Assembly (NCBI GenBank): GCA_016946835.1
Contig: JACVTC010000080.1
Span: 1-64,000 of the forward strand
DNA: 64,000 bases
Source of the DNA: Neocallimastix lanati (nom. inval.)
Taxonomy: Eukaryota; Neocallimastigomycota; Neocallimastigomycetes; Neocallimastigales; Neocallimastigaceae
Reading direction: 5' to 3'
In this document: positions 39,441-50,849 of the stretch, in pieces
Layout of the letters: every line of letters starts with the position of its first letter
Numbering within the stretch: position 1 is the stretch's first letter
Notes under the pieces: model-generated
What the model was told of the DNA's origin: nothing
Databases searched by the model: none
The model's input: only the letters and a program-made list of their open reading frames with translations
Translations under genes and position numbers: made by a program

Positions 39441-40418
39441 ATTATAAGTCAAAGATGTTGAAATAATAATATTTACTTTATTTGCATGATTGTTATTTGT
39501 TGGATTTATAGATGAAAAATTACTTGAATTAATTTTATATTGCTCATATATTTCACTTTTATTTTCAAGTTTGAATTCAAATAAAAGTTTTTGCAATTCT
39601 AAATTTGTTACACTAAAATATTTATTAAATTTATAGCTAGCTACAGAGTAATTAATTGTAAAAAATTGAACATCAATTTTACCAGTAATGAATGATTTAA
39701 ATATATAACTATCATTTTCAAATATATTTGTTAATAATTTCTGATGAAAAGAATATAATTTATCAAAATAAGTAGTATTTAATGAATTAAGAATTAGTGA
39801 ATCATAATTGTCTATTAATAATATAATTTTCTTTTTGAATATATTATACAAATATTTACATAAAATACTAATTGAAACCACTAAATTATTAATATTTACA
39901 TTTAAATCTAAAATTTTTTTTATCATTTCTTTTTCATAAATTTTAATATTATTATCTATAATAATATTGTATTTGTTATACAAGGATTGAATAAATGATT
40001 TAAAGTTTTCAATTGTTTCATCAAAACTTTCTTCTAATAAAATAACATCAAAATTAATATAAACTACTGGAAATTTTCCTTGATAAAGATCAATATAACT
40101 TTCACCATCTTTAGTTTCTTTAGCTATGTTTAATTTTTCAAAAAATTTTTTGTTTTCATTGTTATTTTCGTCTTTGTAATTCATTTCAAAAAAATAACGC
40201 AACATATTTAGATTAACAGTCTTTCCATATCCAGAGGGTGCGATAACACGTATTATTGAAGATTTTTCCTCTATAAAATCCTTAATTAGCAATGTTTTAT
40301 CAATATAAAAATTAGAACATAAAAATTTTTCTATTAACTCTTCTTTATCAATTATCTTTCTCTTTTTTTTATTATTTTTTGATCTAAAATCATTTTCATT
40401 TTCATTTGATCGTTTCAT
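36447..40418 (-). CDS. Two-unit AAA-ATPase_like / PD-(D/E)XK nuclease protein
   Basis: A 1323-residue protein with two tandem copies of the 'predicted AAA-ATPase' plus DUF1703-type nuclease unit (families PF09820/PF08011), usually a single unit of about 550-600 residues. Unit 1 has NFYIDKTLLIKDFI, a P-loop APSGYGKT (about 60-67) and LLIDNYDSL (about 203), with Asn where unit 2 has Glu; its nuclease part keeps only a tail (FYITINVV...CIQALDDNEK). Unit 2 has YFIDKTRMINKLI, RPRRFGKSLNL (about 730), VLIDEYDKI (about 870) and, at the C-terminus, RYDFGFP...ILIEVKTC (about 1231-1250), the PD-(D/E)XK core. An Asn/Asp run lies at about 326-363 and a basic, NLS-like KKKRK near residue 20. The ATG follows a 23-base A tract on the coding strand. 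No introns. The native role of the family is unknown; ATP-driven nuclease action on DNA is inference. A broken relative lies at 3038-4660. Confidence 0.85.
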
Positions 40419-40441
40419 TTTTTTTTTTTTTTTTTTTTTTT

Positions 40442-42000
40442 GTCACTCAATATTTTATTATTATTATTATCTAGTATTTATATAAAAACAATTCAGTCAT
40501 CTATTATTATTGTTATTATTTTTAAAATTAATTAATTAAAACGAAAAAAAAATAAAAAATTAATTATTTCTCATTTACAATTAATCAAAACGTAAATAAA
40601 AATAAATAATTAAATTTATTTTTTTTTTTTTTTAAGAATTTAAAACTAAAATATTACAATAATATAATAAATAATTAATAATAATATTTTTTTGACATTG
40701 ACTATATATATAATATTAATTATTTATTATTGATATAAAATGAAAATAAAAACTTTAATTATTTTATTAATAATTACATAAAAATAAATTAATTAATCAT
40801 CTGATTTAATTATCATATGATATATAAATTGGAAAATTGGAAAATTGGAATGTGGTCGCATTTCGCCAATTTTTAAAATACAAATTTTCGATGGGGAGTG
40901 TTGCATTTCGAAATTTTTTTATTAAAAAAATTTGTATTTTGTTGTATGGCTTAAAGATTTTTAATTTTAAGTCACGTCACTTAATTTTATTAAAATTTTA
41001 ATGAATAATAATTAATTAATTAATATAAATATATATATATAAAAAAAAAGATTAAAAATGTTTATTTTTTTTTATTTAAGTTTTTCTTTAAAAAAAAAAA
41101 TTTATATATATATATATATTTAATAATATTCTTTTCTACATGTCATTTCATATTCATCTCTTTTTTTTTTTTTTTTTTTTTTTTATATATTTATACTTAA
41201 AATTAATTTTATTAAAAAAAATAAAAAAATAAAAAATAAAAAATAAAAAATAAAAAATAAAAAATAAAAAATAAAAAATAAAAAATAAAAAATAAAAAAT
41301 AAAAAAATAAAAAAATAAAAAATAAAAAAAATAAAAAATAAAAAAATAAAAAAATAAAAAATAAAAAATAAAAAAATAAAAAATAAAAAAATAAAAAATA
41401 GAAATAGAAACTGACGGATTTAAATCCATTAATAAAAAAAATAAATAAAAATAAAAATAAGAACTGACGGATTTAAATCCATTAATTAAAAAAAAAAAAT
41501 TTTTTACCTTTGGTGGTGGGGATGAACATTTTTTTTCGTATTTATTAATTAATTTAGTTTTAGTATATGAAAAATAATACATAATTATATAAACAAATTT
41601 TATTAAAATTAAATAATTAATTTATGAATTAGTTAATTTAATATAAAATTAAAGAAATAATTAATAATAGTAGATTATTTTTTTTTTTTTTTTTTTTTTA
41701 CTGATATAATGATAAATGTAGAAAGGCTTTACCTATTTATTTTTATCATTTTGTCAAAAAGTATAAATAGATGAAATTTTTCAAAAATTAAAATGTAGAT
41801 TTTAATAAAAAAAAAAAAAATTAAAAAAAAATAAAATAAAATAAATAAAATTCTAATATTATCCCAAACCATAACATAACAATCAACTACAAGATAGAGT
41901 AGTAAGACAATGTACAATATAGTAATCAAATAAACAACAGAAAAAAAAAAGCGGTTAGTAAGAGTAATTGCAATAAAAAAAACAAATATTAAGGGAATCT
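40442..42000. other. AT-rich intergenic, upstream of the AAA gene
   Basis: It holds an inverted pair AAAATACAAATTTT (40875-40888) / AAAATTTGTATTTT (40927-40940) around two GCATTTCG motifs, an (AAAAAAT)n array (41215-41400) and a 23-bp direct repeat ACTGACGGATTTAAATCCAT (about 41410 and 41463), each with the palindrome GGATTTAAATCC. The first item lies about 460 bp upstream of the AAA gene start and may be regulatory. Open stretches at 41154-41582 and 41729-41929 are low-complexity Phe/Tyr or Ile shadows. Confidence 0.4.
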
Positions 42001-42023
42001 GTTTTCACTAACGAAAATGTAAA

Positions 42024-42230
42024 AAAAAAAAAAACTACTATTAAAAGTAATATACGAAAATTTGATGATACTGATTCTAGTTATGATAATAAATATAAAG
42101 AATTATCAGATTCAGTAGAATATTCAAATTACTTATCCGAAATATTTAGAAACACTGATGACTTTTCTGAAAATAGCAAATTTGAAGAAGATATTGATTC
42201 TGCTGTATCTTTGGAAGATATTTTCTAATA
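42024..42230 (+). pseudogene. Acidic coding relic, gag-side sequence?
   Basis: A stop-free 65-codon run reads IKSNIRKFDDTDSSYDNKYK, ELSDSVEYSNYLSEIFRNTD, DFSENSKFEEDIDSAVSLED. It starts in an A run without ATG and ends in a stop. It lies 0.5 kb upstream of the gypsy gag-like region and shares its acidic, Ser/Asn-rich style, so it may belong to that element. No domain recognised. Confidence 0.35.
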
Positions 42231-42719
42231 AAATGGAAAAGACAGTAAAATTATTTAAAAAAAAAAAAAATTTTATGTTTAAATCGCCGAATTTGAAAAT
42301 ATATTAATTAAATCTAAAAAAAAGAAGTAAAAGACATACCAATAAATCTAAAAATGGAAATTCGATTAAAATCGCCTTCTAAAATCTTGGATTCATTATC
42401 AAAAAAAAGGAAAAAAATTGCTAAATTTAAATATCAAATAATTTTATATTTTATTTAATATTTATGTTTAGAATCAAAATTAAAAGAAAAATGAGAGAAG
42501 AAGGTTAGGGTTAATTTATATGTAGGTATAGGTATATGTATATATAATAAAAAAAAACTAAAAAAATTTAATAAAATAACTAAAATATAAAAAATAAATG
42601 CAAAAAATTATTAAATAATAAATTTATATATTATTGGTTAATAATGTATAAATTTAATGAAAAAATAAAAATTAGATAAAATCTAAAAAAAAAAATTTAA
42701 AAATTTAAATAATAATTAT

Positions 42720-45700
42720 TTTATGACGACAATACCAAATAACTCATTAATAACCAATAGTAACAATAGTAACTATAACAACATGACACCTACAAAAAAA
42801 ATTTCCTAATCAAGAAGATCAATCACATGTATATAATACAGAAATTGTGGCGGCAGCTACAAGGAAATCAAAACCAAAATTAAATAAAGTTAAACCATAT
42901 GATAAAAATTAATACAAAAAATAATTTAAAAGATCAACCTACCCCTATAATTACGTCAGCAATGAGTCGTAATACTAATTTATCTATTAGTAATAATAAT
43001 ATTAATAATAATAGTAATAATAACAGTATTAATAATAATAATAATGTTAATAATAATATTAATATTAATAATAATAGTAATAATAAAATTAATAATAATA
43101 ATAAAATTAATAATAATAATGATAGTAATAATAATAATAGTAATAATAATATTAATAATATTAATAATAGTAATAATAAAAATAATTATAATAATATTAA
43201 TAGAAATCAAAGTGTCATACCTATACAAGATGATATTGAAATGCTTAGGGAATCTGAATTAGAAGAAGAAGAAGATAACAATAATATAAACTATAGTGAA
43301 ACAAAGGATAAAAATAAGAAAACTGTGAAATTTTTCTCTAAATGAAAGTGAATTAGTTAATAACACTAAAGATAATCATAGCACCACAGAAAAATTAGAA
43401 TATTTAGATCCTTCCTTCATTACTGAAAAGAATATTAATTAATGCTAAAAAGAAAAATAAACAAGAACGTATCAGAGAAATTAGGGAACAAATTAATGAT
43501 AATAAAGTGAAAACCAATTCTCAAGAATTACCTATAAATAACAAGGAACGTCACATAAATTTGATGAAAGACTTTTGAAGAATACTGCATTCAAGATTTA
43601 GTTAAAGAAGTAGCTTCTACTGAAGTAAATTACCAAGATAACATATCTTTTGGATCTATTCCCTAAATTTCGATCTGAATTTATGAAGGCCTTAAAATTT
43701 ACCCCCTAAAAAAAAAAAATACAGTTACTAATGTCATGACAATAAATTAGCAAGAATAAAAAAATTATTAAAGTGAATGGATTTGTCGAGAATAAATCAT
43801 GTGAAATATTTTTTTGTATTCTTGTGCTAGCCTTAATGCTATAACAAGATCCACATTAAATAAAATAAAAAAATTAACAAACTTGCTATTGGGACCATCT
43901 CGGAAACAATTTTTTTTACAAGCATATTCTAATTCCACTATTGCTAGTGAAGTAGTTGAATTAAAAATTTCCATTAGGTGTAAAAATGTTCGTTGAATAT
44001 TTCAAGGGTTATTGAAAAAGATGATAATTTTTGATGTTCTTAATAGGTTGTCGATTCTCTTTAAGAAAAATAGATTTGATATTAATTTAGTTAAAAGATA
44101 AAATTATTTTTATATTGATGAAAAAATAATAATTCTACTGAATTAGCTGATCTATACTATGATATTGACTCACCTATTCCGAATCCAGAAGATCATGCTC
44201 AAGAAGAGCCTATTGAACAGAACCCTATATTGATAACAGTAACTGTTGTAAATGACGAAAATAACGATGCAAATGATTCTGATACAATTAAACAAAATAT
44301 AATTGATGAAATTATATAAACTATACCTGAAAATTTCAAAAAAAAAAAAAAATAGTGAATGAATTATTTTATAAAAATTTTGATATTTATAGCAATAAAA
44401 ACAGATGATCCTGGTAAATCGAAATTTCTCCCTCATAGGATCGAACTAGTGCCAGGTGCCCAACCAATAAAACAAAAAAATCATATAGAATACCTAAATC
44501 TTTCACATAGATGTATTAAAACAAGAATTAATAATATTAATTAAAAAAAAAAAAAAAAAAAAACCTTATTGAACCTTCTTTCTCGTCATGGTCTTCACCG
44601 GTGGTACTTGTTCCAAAAAAAAAAAAAAAAAAAAAAAAAATGGTAAACAAATGGCGATTGTGTGTGGACTATTGCAAATTGAATAATGTTACTATTAAAG
44701 GATGCTTATGCCCTACCATTAATCGATGATATCTTTAATTACATTGGCAATAATTCTCCAAATATTTAATCTACTATTGATTTTGTTTTCTGGGTATCAT
44801 CAAATACCCATGGCTGAAGAAGATCAAGATAAAAACAGCCTTTAACCACTATGTTTGGAAATTATAACTTCAGAGTCATGCCATTTGGATTATGAAATGC
44901 TCCGGCTTCATTTAAACGTGAAATGAACAGAATTTTTTTTTTTTTTTGGACTTAATTGGTGTTTGCGTTTTTATTTATATTGATGATATTATTGTATTTT
45001 CAAAAAAAAAAACATTAGAAGATCATATTAGTAATTTGGGTAAAGTTTTTAAAAATTTTTTAAATGATAATGAATTTAAAAATAAATATTGAGAAATGTA
45101 CCTTTTTTTCAAAAATAAAGTCACGTCACTCTCCTCGGTCACCTTCTTTCTACCGAAGGTTATTTCTCCCATTCCTGAGAAGGTCAAAGGTTATTATAAA
45201 CTGGCTGGATTCCTCCTAAAGACAAAAACTCAATTGCGAATCCTTCCCTTGGCGCTATTGGTTATTACGGAAAGTTTATTTACAACTTTGCACAAATTGC
45301 ATATCCATTGTTCCAATGACTTAAAAGAAAGATGTTCCTTTTTATTTGGTCCTGAGGACTGCAACAGTCGCTTTTCGAAGAACTGAAAAAATAAATTAGT
45401 TAAGTGCCCCTATCTTAACACCTCCTGACTATAAGAAACCATTTATTATTCGCATGGACGCATTAAGGATAGGGCTTAGGTGGTGTTTTTACTTTCAAGT
45501 TAAAGATAATATAGAGGTTCCAATCTATTTTTGAAAGTAGATCCCTTTTCCCTTTTCGGAAAATAACACAGTGTTACTGACTTGGAAGGAAAGCCTGTGT
45601 TTCCACTGTGTAAGGAAGTTCAAAGTGTTTTCTCACCGGTAGCCCTTTTGTAACGACCCTATAATACTGATCATAAGCCCCTAGTCAGTATTTTTTTTGC

Positions 45701-45840
45701 TAACAAAGAACCTCTTACTAGCCGCCATCTTAAATGGGTAAACTGACTTCTGTTACCCATTTATCTTCATTGTAATAAATTTCTTGCTGAATTCCACAAG
45801 AAGTATCCAAGTAAAACCAAAACCTAAGACGTCTGGAATC
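42720..45840 (+). pseudogene. Ty3/gypsy relic: gag, protease, RT, RNase H
   Basis: Starts near an ATG at 42723 (MTTIPNNSLITNSNNSN) and continues through an Asn/Ile-rich stretch (42899-43345) ending in acidic ELEEEEDNNN. The protease is at 43770-43996: NGFVENKSCEIFF then SCASLNAITRSTLNKIKKLT, with the catalytic Asp of the D-S-G/C motif replaced (Tyr in frame). RT begins with ELVPGAQPIKQK (44446), then SSWSSPVVLVPKK, LFSGYHQIPMAEEDQ, and FIYIDDIIVFSKK (about 44970). The thumb is 45120-45370 and RNase H IIRMDALRIGLG...LTWKESLCF (about 45450-45600). A and T runs inside codons have grown, for example 27 A's after VPKK. Integrase is missing. Many shifts; non-functional. Confidence 0.75.
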
Positions 45841-45849
45841 CGTTTTTAA

Positions 45850-47384
45850 GAGAGAGAGTTATTAACAGAATCAATAATTACAATTATTTTATTATTTGTT
45901 AAAAAATTTTTTCGTGGTAAGATTATTGTTTAAAAATTTAAATAGGTAAAAAGATTTTAGTTAAAATCTAATTGGGTGGTAGGTTAGATTCTAGCTAAAT
46001 ATTTCCTAGTTTGGGTTAAATTGGTCAGGTCAAGATGTTTCTTTATTAATTATAACAATTTAATTAAATTTAAATAATAAATAACACACACAGAGTTTTA
46101 TAATTAAGAATTCAATCTTTAAGATTTATATTTTAGTAGAACTTTATTTAAAATATATTTTAATAATAAATTTTACTAAGATTAATATAAAAATTATTTA
46201 TTGTTATAATTAATTCATTAACTTTATGTTAATTGGTTAATAAGGTTAAATGTTAATTAGTTAATAATCTTACAAGGAATTCAAAATATGGAATTTCAAA
46301 TCCTTTTTATACTAAACTAAAATAATAATTAACAATATAATTAAATAATGCATTTTAATCTTAATATATTCATTACATGTATTATAAACTATATAAAATA
46401 TAATAATAAAATAATATGGATAAGAATCTTTTAATACAATAACTCTATAAATAAAATATTATTAGACTATTACTAATAACTAATTCTGTATTTTTAATTA
46501 ATAATATTTGTTCATAAAAAAAAATTAATAATATAATTTCCAAGTTAAGAGATTTTATCTAATATAAATTTCTAATTAATAATCTAGGGTCTTAATTAAA
46601 TAATTAAATTGTTTTTTAGATATTTAAAATATCTTTAAAGTCCAATATCTCATCATCTAGTTGTCCAATAAGGTTTGATTTTAATATATGTTGTAGTTCT
46701 CGTCCGTAGCTTTCTAATGAATATAATTTTAACTGGAATAATCAATATCATATTTCCATTATTTGTTGAGTTGTCGTTGTTTTTTCTTCAAGTTATTTAT
46801 ATTAAACCCTTAAGGGTTAAATTAAATTAAATTAAATGATCTTTAATAAATAATTCCAATCCCTTTGTTTTCTGATTATTTTAATGTTTCTAATATTTAT
46901 TTTTTATAATTAAAATGGAATTAAAATAATTTTTTGTCAATAACTAAATTAAATTTCAATTGATCTAATAGTGAATTTTAATCTCAAATACACTAATATT
47001 CGTGACATTATTGTTAAGATTTTGATATATTTTATGTTTTAAATTTTAAATAAAATAATATGTTTTATTAAAATTTTACAAAGTCAATATGTCTATATAG
47101 TAATATGCTATATAGATAATAATAATAAATTATTTAAATGGTTTAGTTTAATAAAAATTTATTTATAATAAACTTTAATAATTAAAATTATTTAATTATT
47201 TTTATTTATATAATAATTTCTCTTTATTTAATAATTAAATATCTATAAACTATTATTATTAAGGTAATTTTACAATAACCTTACAAAGAGCATAAAAGAT
47301 AGGTTTTTACATCTTTCTTTTATACTTTGTTAAGTTACATAATAATAATAATATTTAATTATAAGATATTAATAATATACTAAT
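45850..47384. other. Non-coding, with reversed LTR-like block at its end
   Basis: AT-rich sequence without open frames. 47262-47384 is the reverse complement of the LTR-like block at 31930-32110 (AAGAAAGATGTAAAAA core, GGTTATTGTAAAATTACC end) and abuts the gypsy LTR starting at 47385. The rest shows nothing I can identify. Confidence 0.5.
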
Positions 47385-48675
47385 TGTAACGAAACCCTCA
47401 TAATGATACGGTACCACCATAAATACCATAATTTAGTGAAATTTAGATTAGTGAAATTGTAAAGATTTAATAAAATCTTTAATAATTAATTATTACATAA
47501 TTAATTAATGTAATAAAATTACATAAATTTATGATTTACGTATATGAAAATTAATTATAAATTTATGTAAACTTTTCATAAAGGAAAAATTATTATTTAA
47601 ATAATTTTGGATAATAACTTAAATCTAAATAATTTATTTAAGTTAGTTAATTTAGTTTAGTTTATTTAAAATAGTTATTCTATTTAACTTAGTTAATTTA
47701 GTTTAGTTAGTTTAAAATACTTTAAAATTAATTTCGGAATAGTTTTAAATAGTTAAAATTAGTTTAAATAGTTTACAAAAATAGTTTTGAATTGTAAATA
47801 TATAAACATTAGTATTAATAATATTTATATAATAAATATATAATAAATGAGTTGTTATTGAATTTAATTATTATTGTAAATAAGTTGAAAGTTTATTAAA
47901 TTAATTATTGTTTAGTTTAGTTAATTATTATTTAATAAAATTATTAATAAATATTTTGTTTATAAATAAATAGTAATATATGTAAATTAGATAGAAATAA
48001 TATATTATAATGTAATAATGAAAAAATATAAATACATGTAAATTTCTATAATTAAATCGATGTATTAGTTATTGACTATATGATAGTTAATAACAAAAAA
48101 GAGATTTAATTTTTTTAATTAATAAAGATTATTTTATTTAAAAAAAAACGAATTTTTATTACGTGTTTTTTTTATTTTTGTGTTAAAATTTGTTATTTGT
48201 AATCTGTTTCTGATAGAACTCTTTACAGAAATCTTATTGGTTAATAATAATTTAATAATATTATATATTGTTAGTAAATAATAATAGTTTAAAGAATGGT
48301 TCTTTTATTAATATTAATTTAGTTTATTAATAATTTAACCTATAAACATGTTTATTAGTATAGTTTAGTATAGTTTTATATTTAGTTTACATTAATAATA
48401 TGAAAGATTTTAGTAATTAATTATATTTTATTGAATGATTTAATTATACTTTAACTAGTTAACAAATATTTATATTGATGATGTATTTTTTATGGATGAA
48501 TGATAATAAATAAATAAAATAAATAAACTAAATATTAAAGAGTGAATATTATTATTGTGTGTATATTATTCTATATAATATTAAAATATATTATTTTGTC
48601 AATAATTCACTTCTGACAACGTCCAAACAAATAAAATTATTTAGATACACCTTTAAATATAAAAGATACGTATCA
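47385..48675 (+). repeat. Gypsy 5' LTR, split by a solo LTR
   Basis: It starts TGTAACGAAACCC and ends about ACGTATCA, three bases before a primer-binding-type site TGGTGGAGAATCCGGGC (48680-48696), which would pair with a tRNA 3' end. About 515 bp remain after removing the 770-bp solo LTR and one copy of its duplication (47458-48232). No 3' LTR was found. The LTR ends are inferred from the TGTAACG start and the site position. Confidence 0.5.
47458..48227. mobile_element. Solo LTR, 770 bp, second copy
   Basis: Reverse-oriented copy of the solo LTR at 14102-14873; by eye the two agree at all but about ten positions and run-length differences. Ends TGTAAAG/CTTTACA and a perfect 5-bp target duplication GAAAT (47453-47457 and 48228-48232). 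It interrupts an older gypsy LTR. The near identity and clean duplications mean both insertions are recent. Confidence 0.9.
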
Positions 48676-48708
48676 AAATTGGTGGAGAATCCGGGCGCTG
48701 TCAGAAGT
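48609..48708 (+). promoter_or_regulatory. Primer-binding site enclosed by a 10-bp inverted repeat
   Basis: ACTTCTGACA (48609-48618) and TGTCAGAAGT (48699-48708) are perfect inverted repeats. Between them are the palindrome GATACGTATC (48665-48674) and the tRNA-type primer-binding site TGGTGGAGAATCCGGGC. The arms would close a loop that carries the primer site in the genomic RNA. Confidence 0.5.
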
Positions 48709-48789
48709 AAAAATAATATGAAAATAATAAAATAATAAAAATACTAATGTGTAAATAAACAATAAAATATTTATAATAATAAAAAAATA

Positions 48790-49995
48790 ATGAATATACA
48801 ACAAGTGATAAATAAACTACCCATATTAGAACAATATGGAGTAGATATAAATGGATGGCTTAATGATTTCAATAGAATAATGGAATTATATGATATAAAT
48901 AAGTCTGAAAGAAAATTTACTTTCTTAAAAGAAGGTGTGGAATTTGAATTAAGAGAGTAACTTATATTATTAAAAGAGAAAAATAATGTTATTCCTTAGC
49001 AAGAAGAAATAAAATATGTAATTGAAAATTATCTAAAAAATAACGGCAAGCGATTAAATATTGGAATTTTATAAATATGAGAATAAATAATAAAGAGACT
49101 TTAGTTAGTTTTAACAATAAATATAATCGCCTATTTGATGACATGGGAGAAGACCACAAAACTTTAATTACTGTTCGTAACTACATAAATTAAATGAAAT
49201 CTAGAAGTTACCTTTACCTTAGAATAAAAGATAAGAACTGTAAAACTATTAAAGAAGCTATGGAAACTGTAGAGCAAGCATGAAAGAATTGAGAAACAAT
49301 TAAGAATGGTCAATAATATTGAATATAATGGTAACTATTAAAGTAATAATTAAATTTTTCATAATTATAATTTAGGGATTGAAATAAAACAAAATGAATA
49401 AGTCTTTTGTTTTAGATGTTATGAATTAGGCCATAAGTCTAGTGAATGTCACCATAGTTTTAGAGAATTAGCAATAATGGAAGAAAATGGAATAATAGAA
49501 AAAAACAAAGGAAATAAAAACAGGAATTTTAAAAACAATAAAAGGAATTTTAAAAACAAAAAAAAAATCAATTGTATTAATAATAAAGAAAATAATAATA
49601 ATAATTATAGTAGTAATGTTGTAAATAAATTGGGTAAAGATAATTATAATATCCATGATAATGAAAATAAAAATAATGTGTATAATGAAAGAACTGCTTG
49701 TGGCAATTCAAATTTTAAATTTAATAATTGTTATAAAAATAATTTATTTGGTAAAAATTATAATTATCCGAATAAACGTATTATTTATAATAAAAGAGAA
49801 AATAAACAAAATAATAAAAATATTAATTATTATTTTATTTTATTTTATTTTATTTTATTCAATTTGTACTTTATATTCATATTTATTTTATTTTATTTTA
49901 TTTTATTCAATCTGTATTTATATGGTTGCATTCTTTATTTATTTATTTATTTATTTTTTTTACAAATAATTGAAAAATTAATTTTTCAAAATTAA
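48790..49995 (+). pseudogene. Gypsy gag with CCHC knuckle
   Basis: From the ATG at 48790 it reads MNIQQVINKLPILEQYGVDI, GWLNDFNRIMELYDINKSER, then a stop near 48958. Further gag pieces follow with stops and shifts to the zinc knuckle CFRCYELGHKSSECH (49408-49453). An Asn/Lys-rich tail (the open stretch 49477-49995) ends in TTTTATTTTATTTTA repeats. The knuckle and the site upstream identify a retrotransposon gag. Pol is absent; the DNA continues into the MULE relic. Confidence 0.65.
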
Positions 49996-50094
49996 TATTA
50001 AGAATAATATTGGATAATTAATATAATTATTTTAATTATATAATTAAATAATATTTAAAAAAAATATAGAAATGGAAGAAAAAATCTAAATATT

Positions 50095-50820
50095 AATATA
50101 AATGAGTCTAACAAAAGAAAAAAGTAATATTTTATATGCTTCTTGTTCTTTATTTCTTAATATTGCAAAAGAAGTAGTGTAAAAACTATCTAATCCTTTA
50201 GTATAAATTCTTGTAATAAATATTTGATAACTAAATTTAGGGGCAATAAAATATATAAAATATATACCATCAAGAAATATATCATCATTATATTTCCTAA
50301 ATAATTTTATTTGAAAAGGGGATTAAAAAAAAATTATTAAATTAGAATTTTTTGAATTTCATAAAATTTTCACCTCGATTTGTTTTATAATATTCAAATT
50401 CTTTAGGAATTTTAGCAATTGTTGTTACATTGGATGGTAGTTTTTTTTATTTAAATTTCATGATATTTGGGATTTAATTGAATTATATTCTGGATATATA
50501 ATAAACCCCATTTATTTAGAAATTTTATTATATAAGGGTTTTTATTTTTATACCAAAAGGAATTGAATGTTTTTAAATTCTATCTTTAATTTTATTTTTC
50601 ATTACAGATTGAGATACAACGTATTCCATTTCAAGATGATTATGTAAACTATCATATTTTTAAGATTTCTTTCTTATCATTTAAAATAATAAAAGATTTA
50701 TATTTATTTATTTTTTATATTCAGTACATTTATAAACTTTGGAATTATCTTTTCTTATCTATGAAAAATTAAATTTATATTTTTTATTAATAATAGTTTA
50801 TAATTGAACCAAAAAAATTT
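50095..50820 (-). pseudogene. MULE transposase, N-terminal half (FLYWCH finger and first catalytic block)
   Basis: Minus-strand reading gives RKDNSKVYKCTEYK...KSFIILNDKKEILK and SLHNHLEMEYVVSQSVMKNK (about 50760-50590), a FLYWCH-type zinc finger ending in the HNH-like pair. It continues with LPSNVTTIAKIPKEFEYYKT NRGENFM (about 50440-50370) and DDIFLDGIYFI...PKFSYQIFITRIYTKGLDSF then YTTSFAILRNKEQEAYKILL (about 50290-50120). The FLDG...YQ block carries the first catalytic Asp of Mutator-like (MULE) transposases. Stops and shifts break it. The continuation of the protein is on the opposite strand, at 50850-51485. Confidence 0.7.
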
Positions 50821-50849
50821 TGAATTGTGATTTTGAAAGGGACATATCT

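Noticed and set aside
41154-41582. 142-residue Phe/Tyr-rich open frame on the minus strand
   Set aside because: It is made of the (AAAAAAT)n array read backwards.
42980-43262. Ile/Val-rich open frames on both strands over the Asn-rich region
   Set aside because: They are other-frame shadows of AAT/ATT repeats in the gag-like stretch at 42899-43345.
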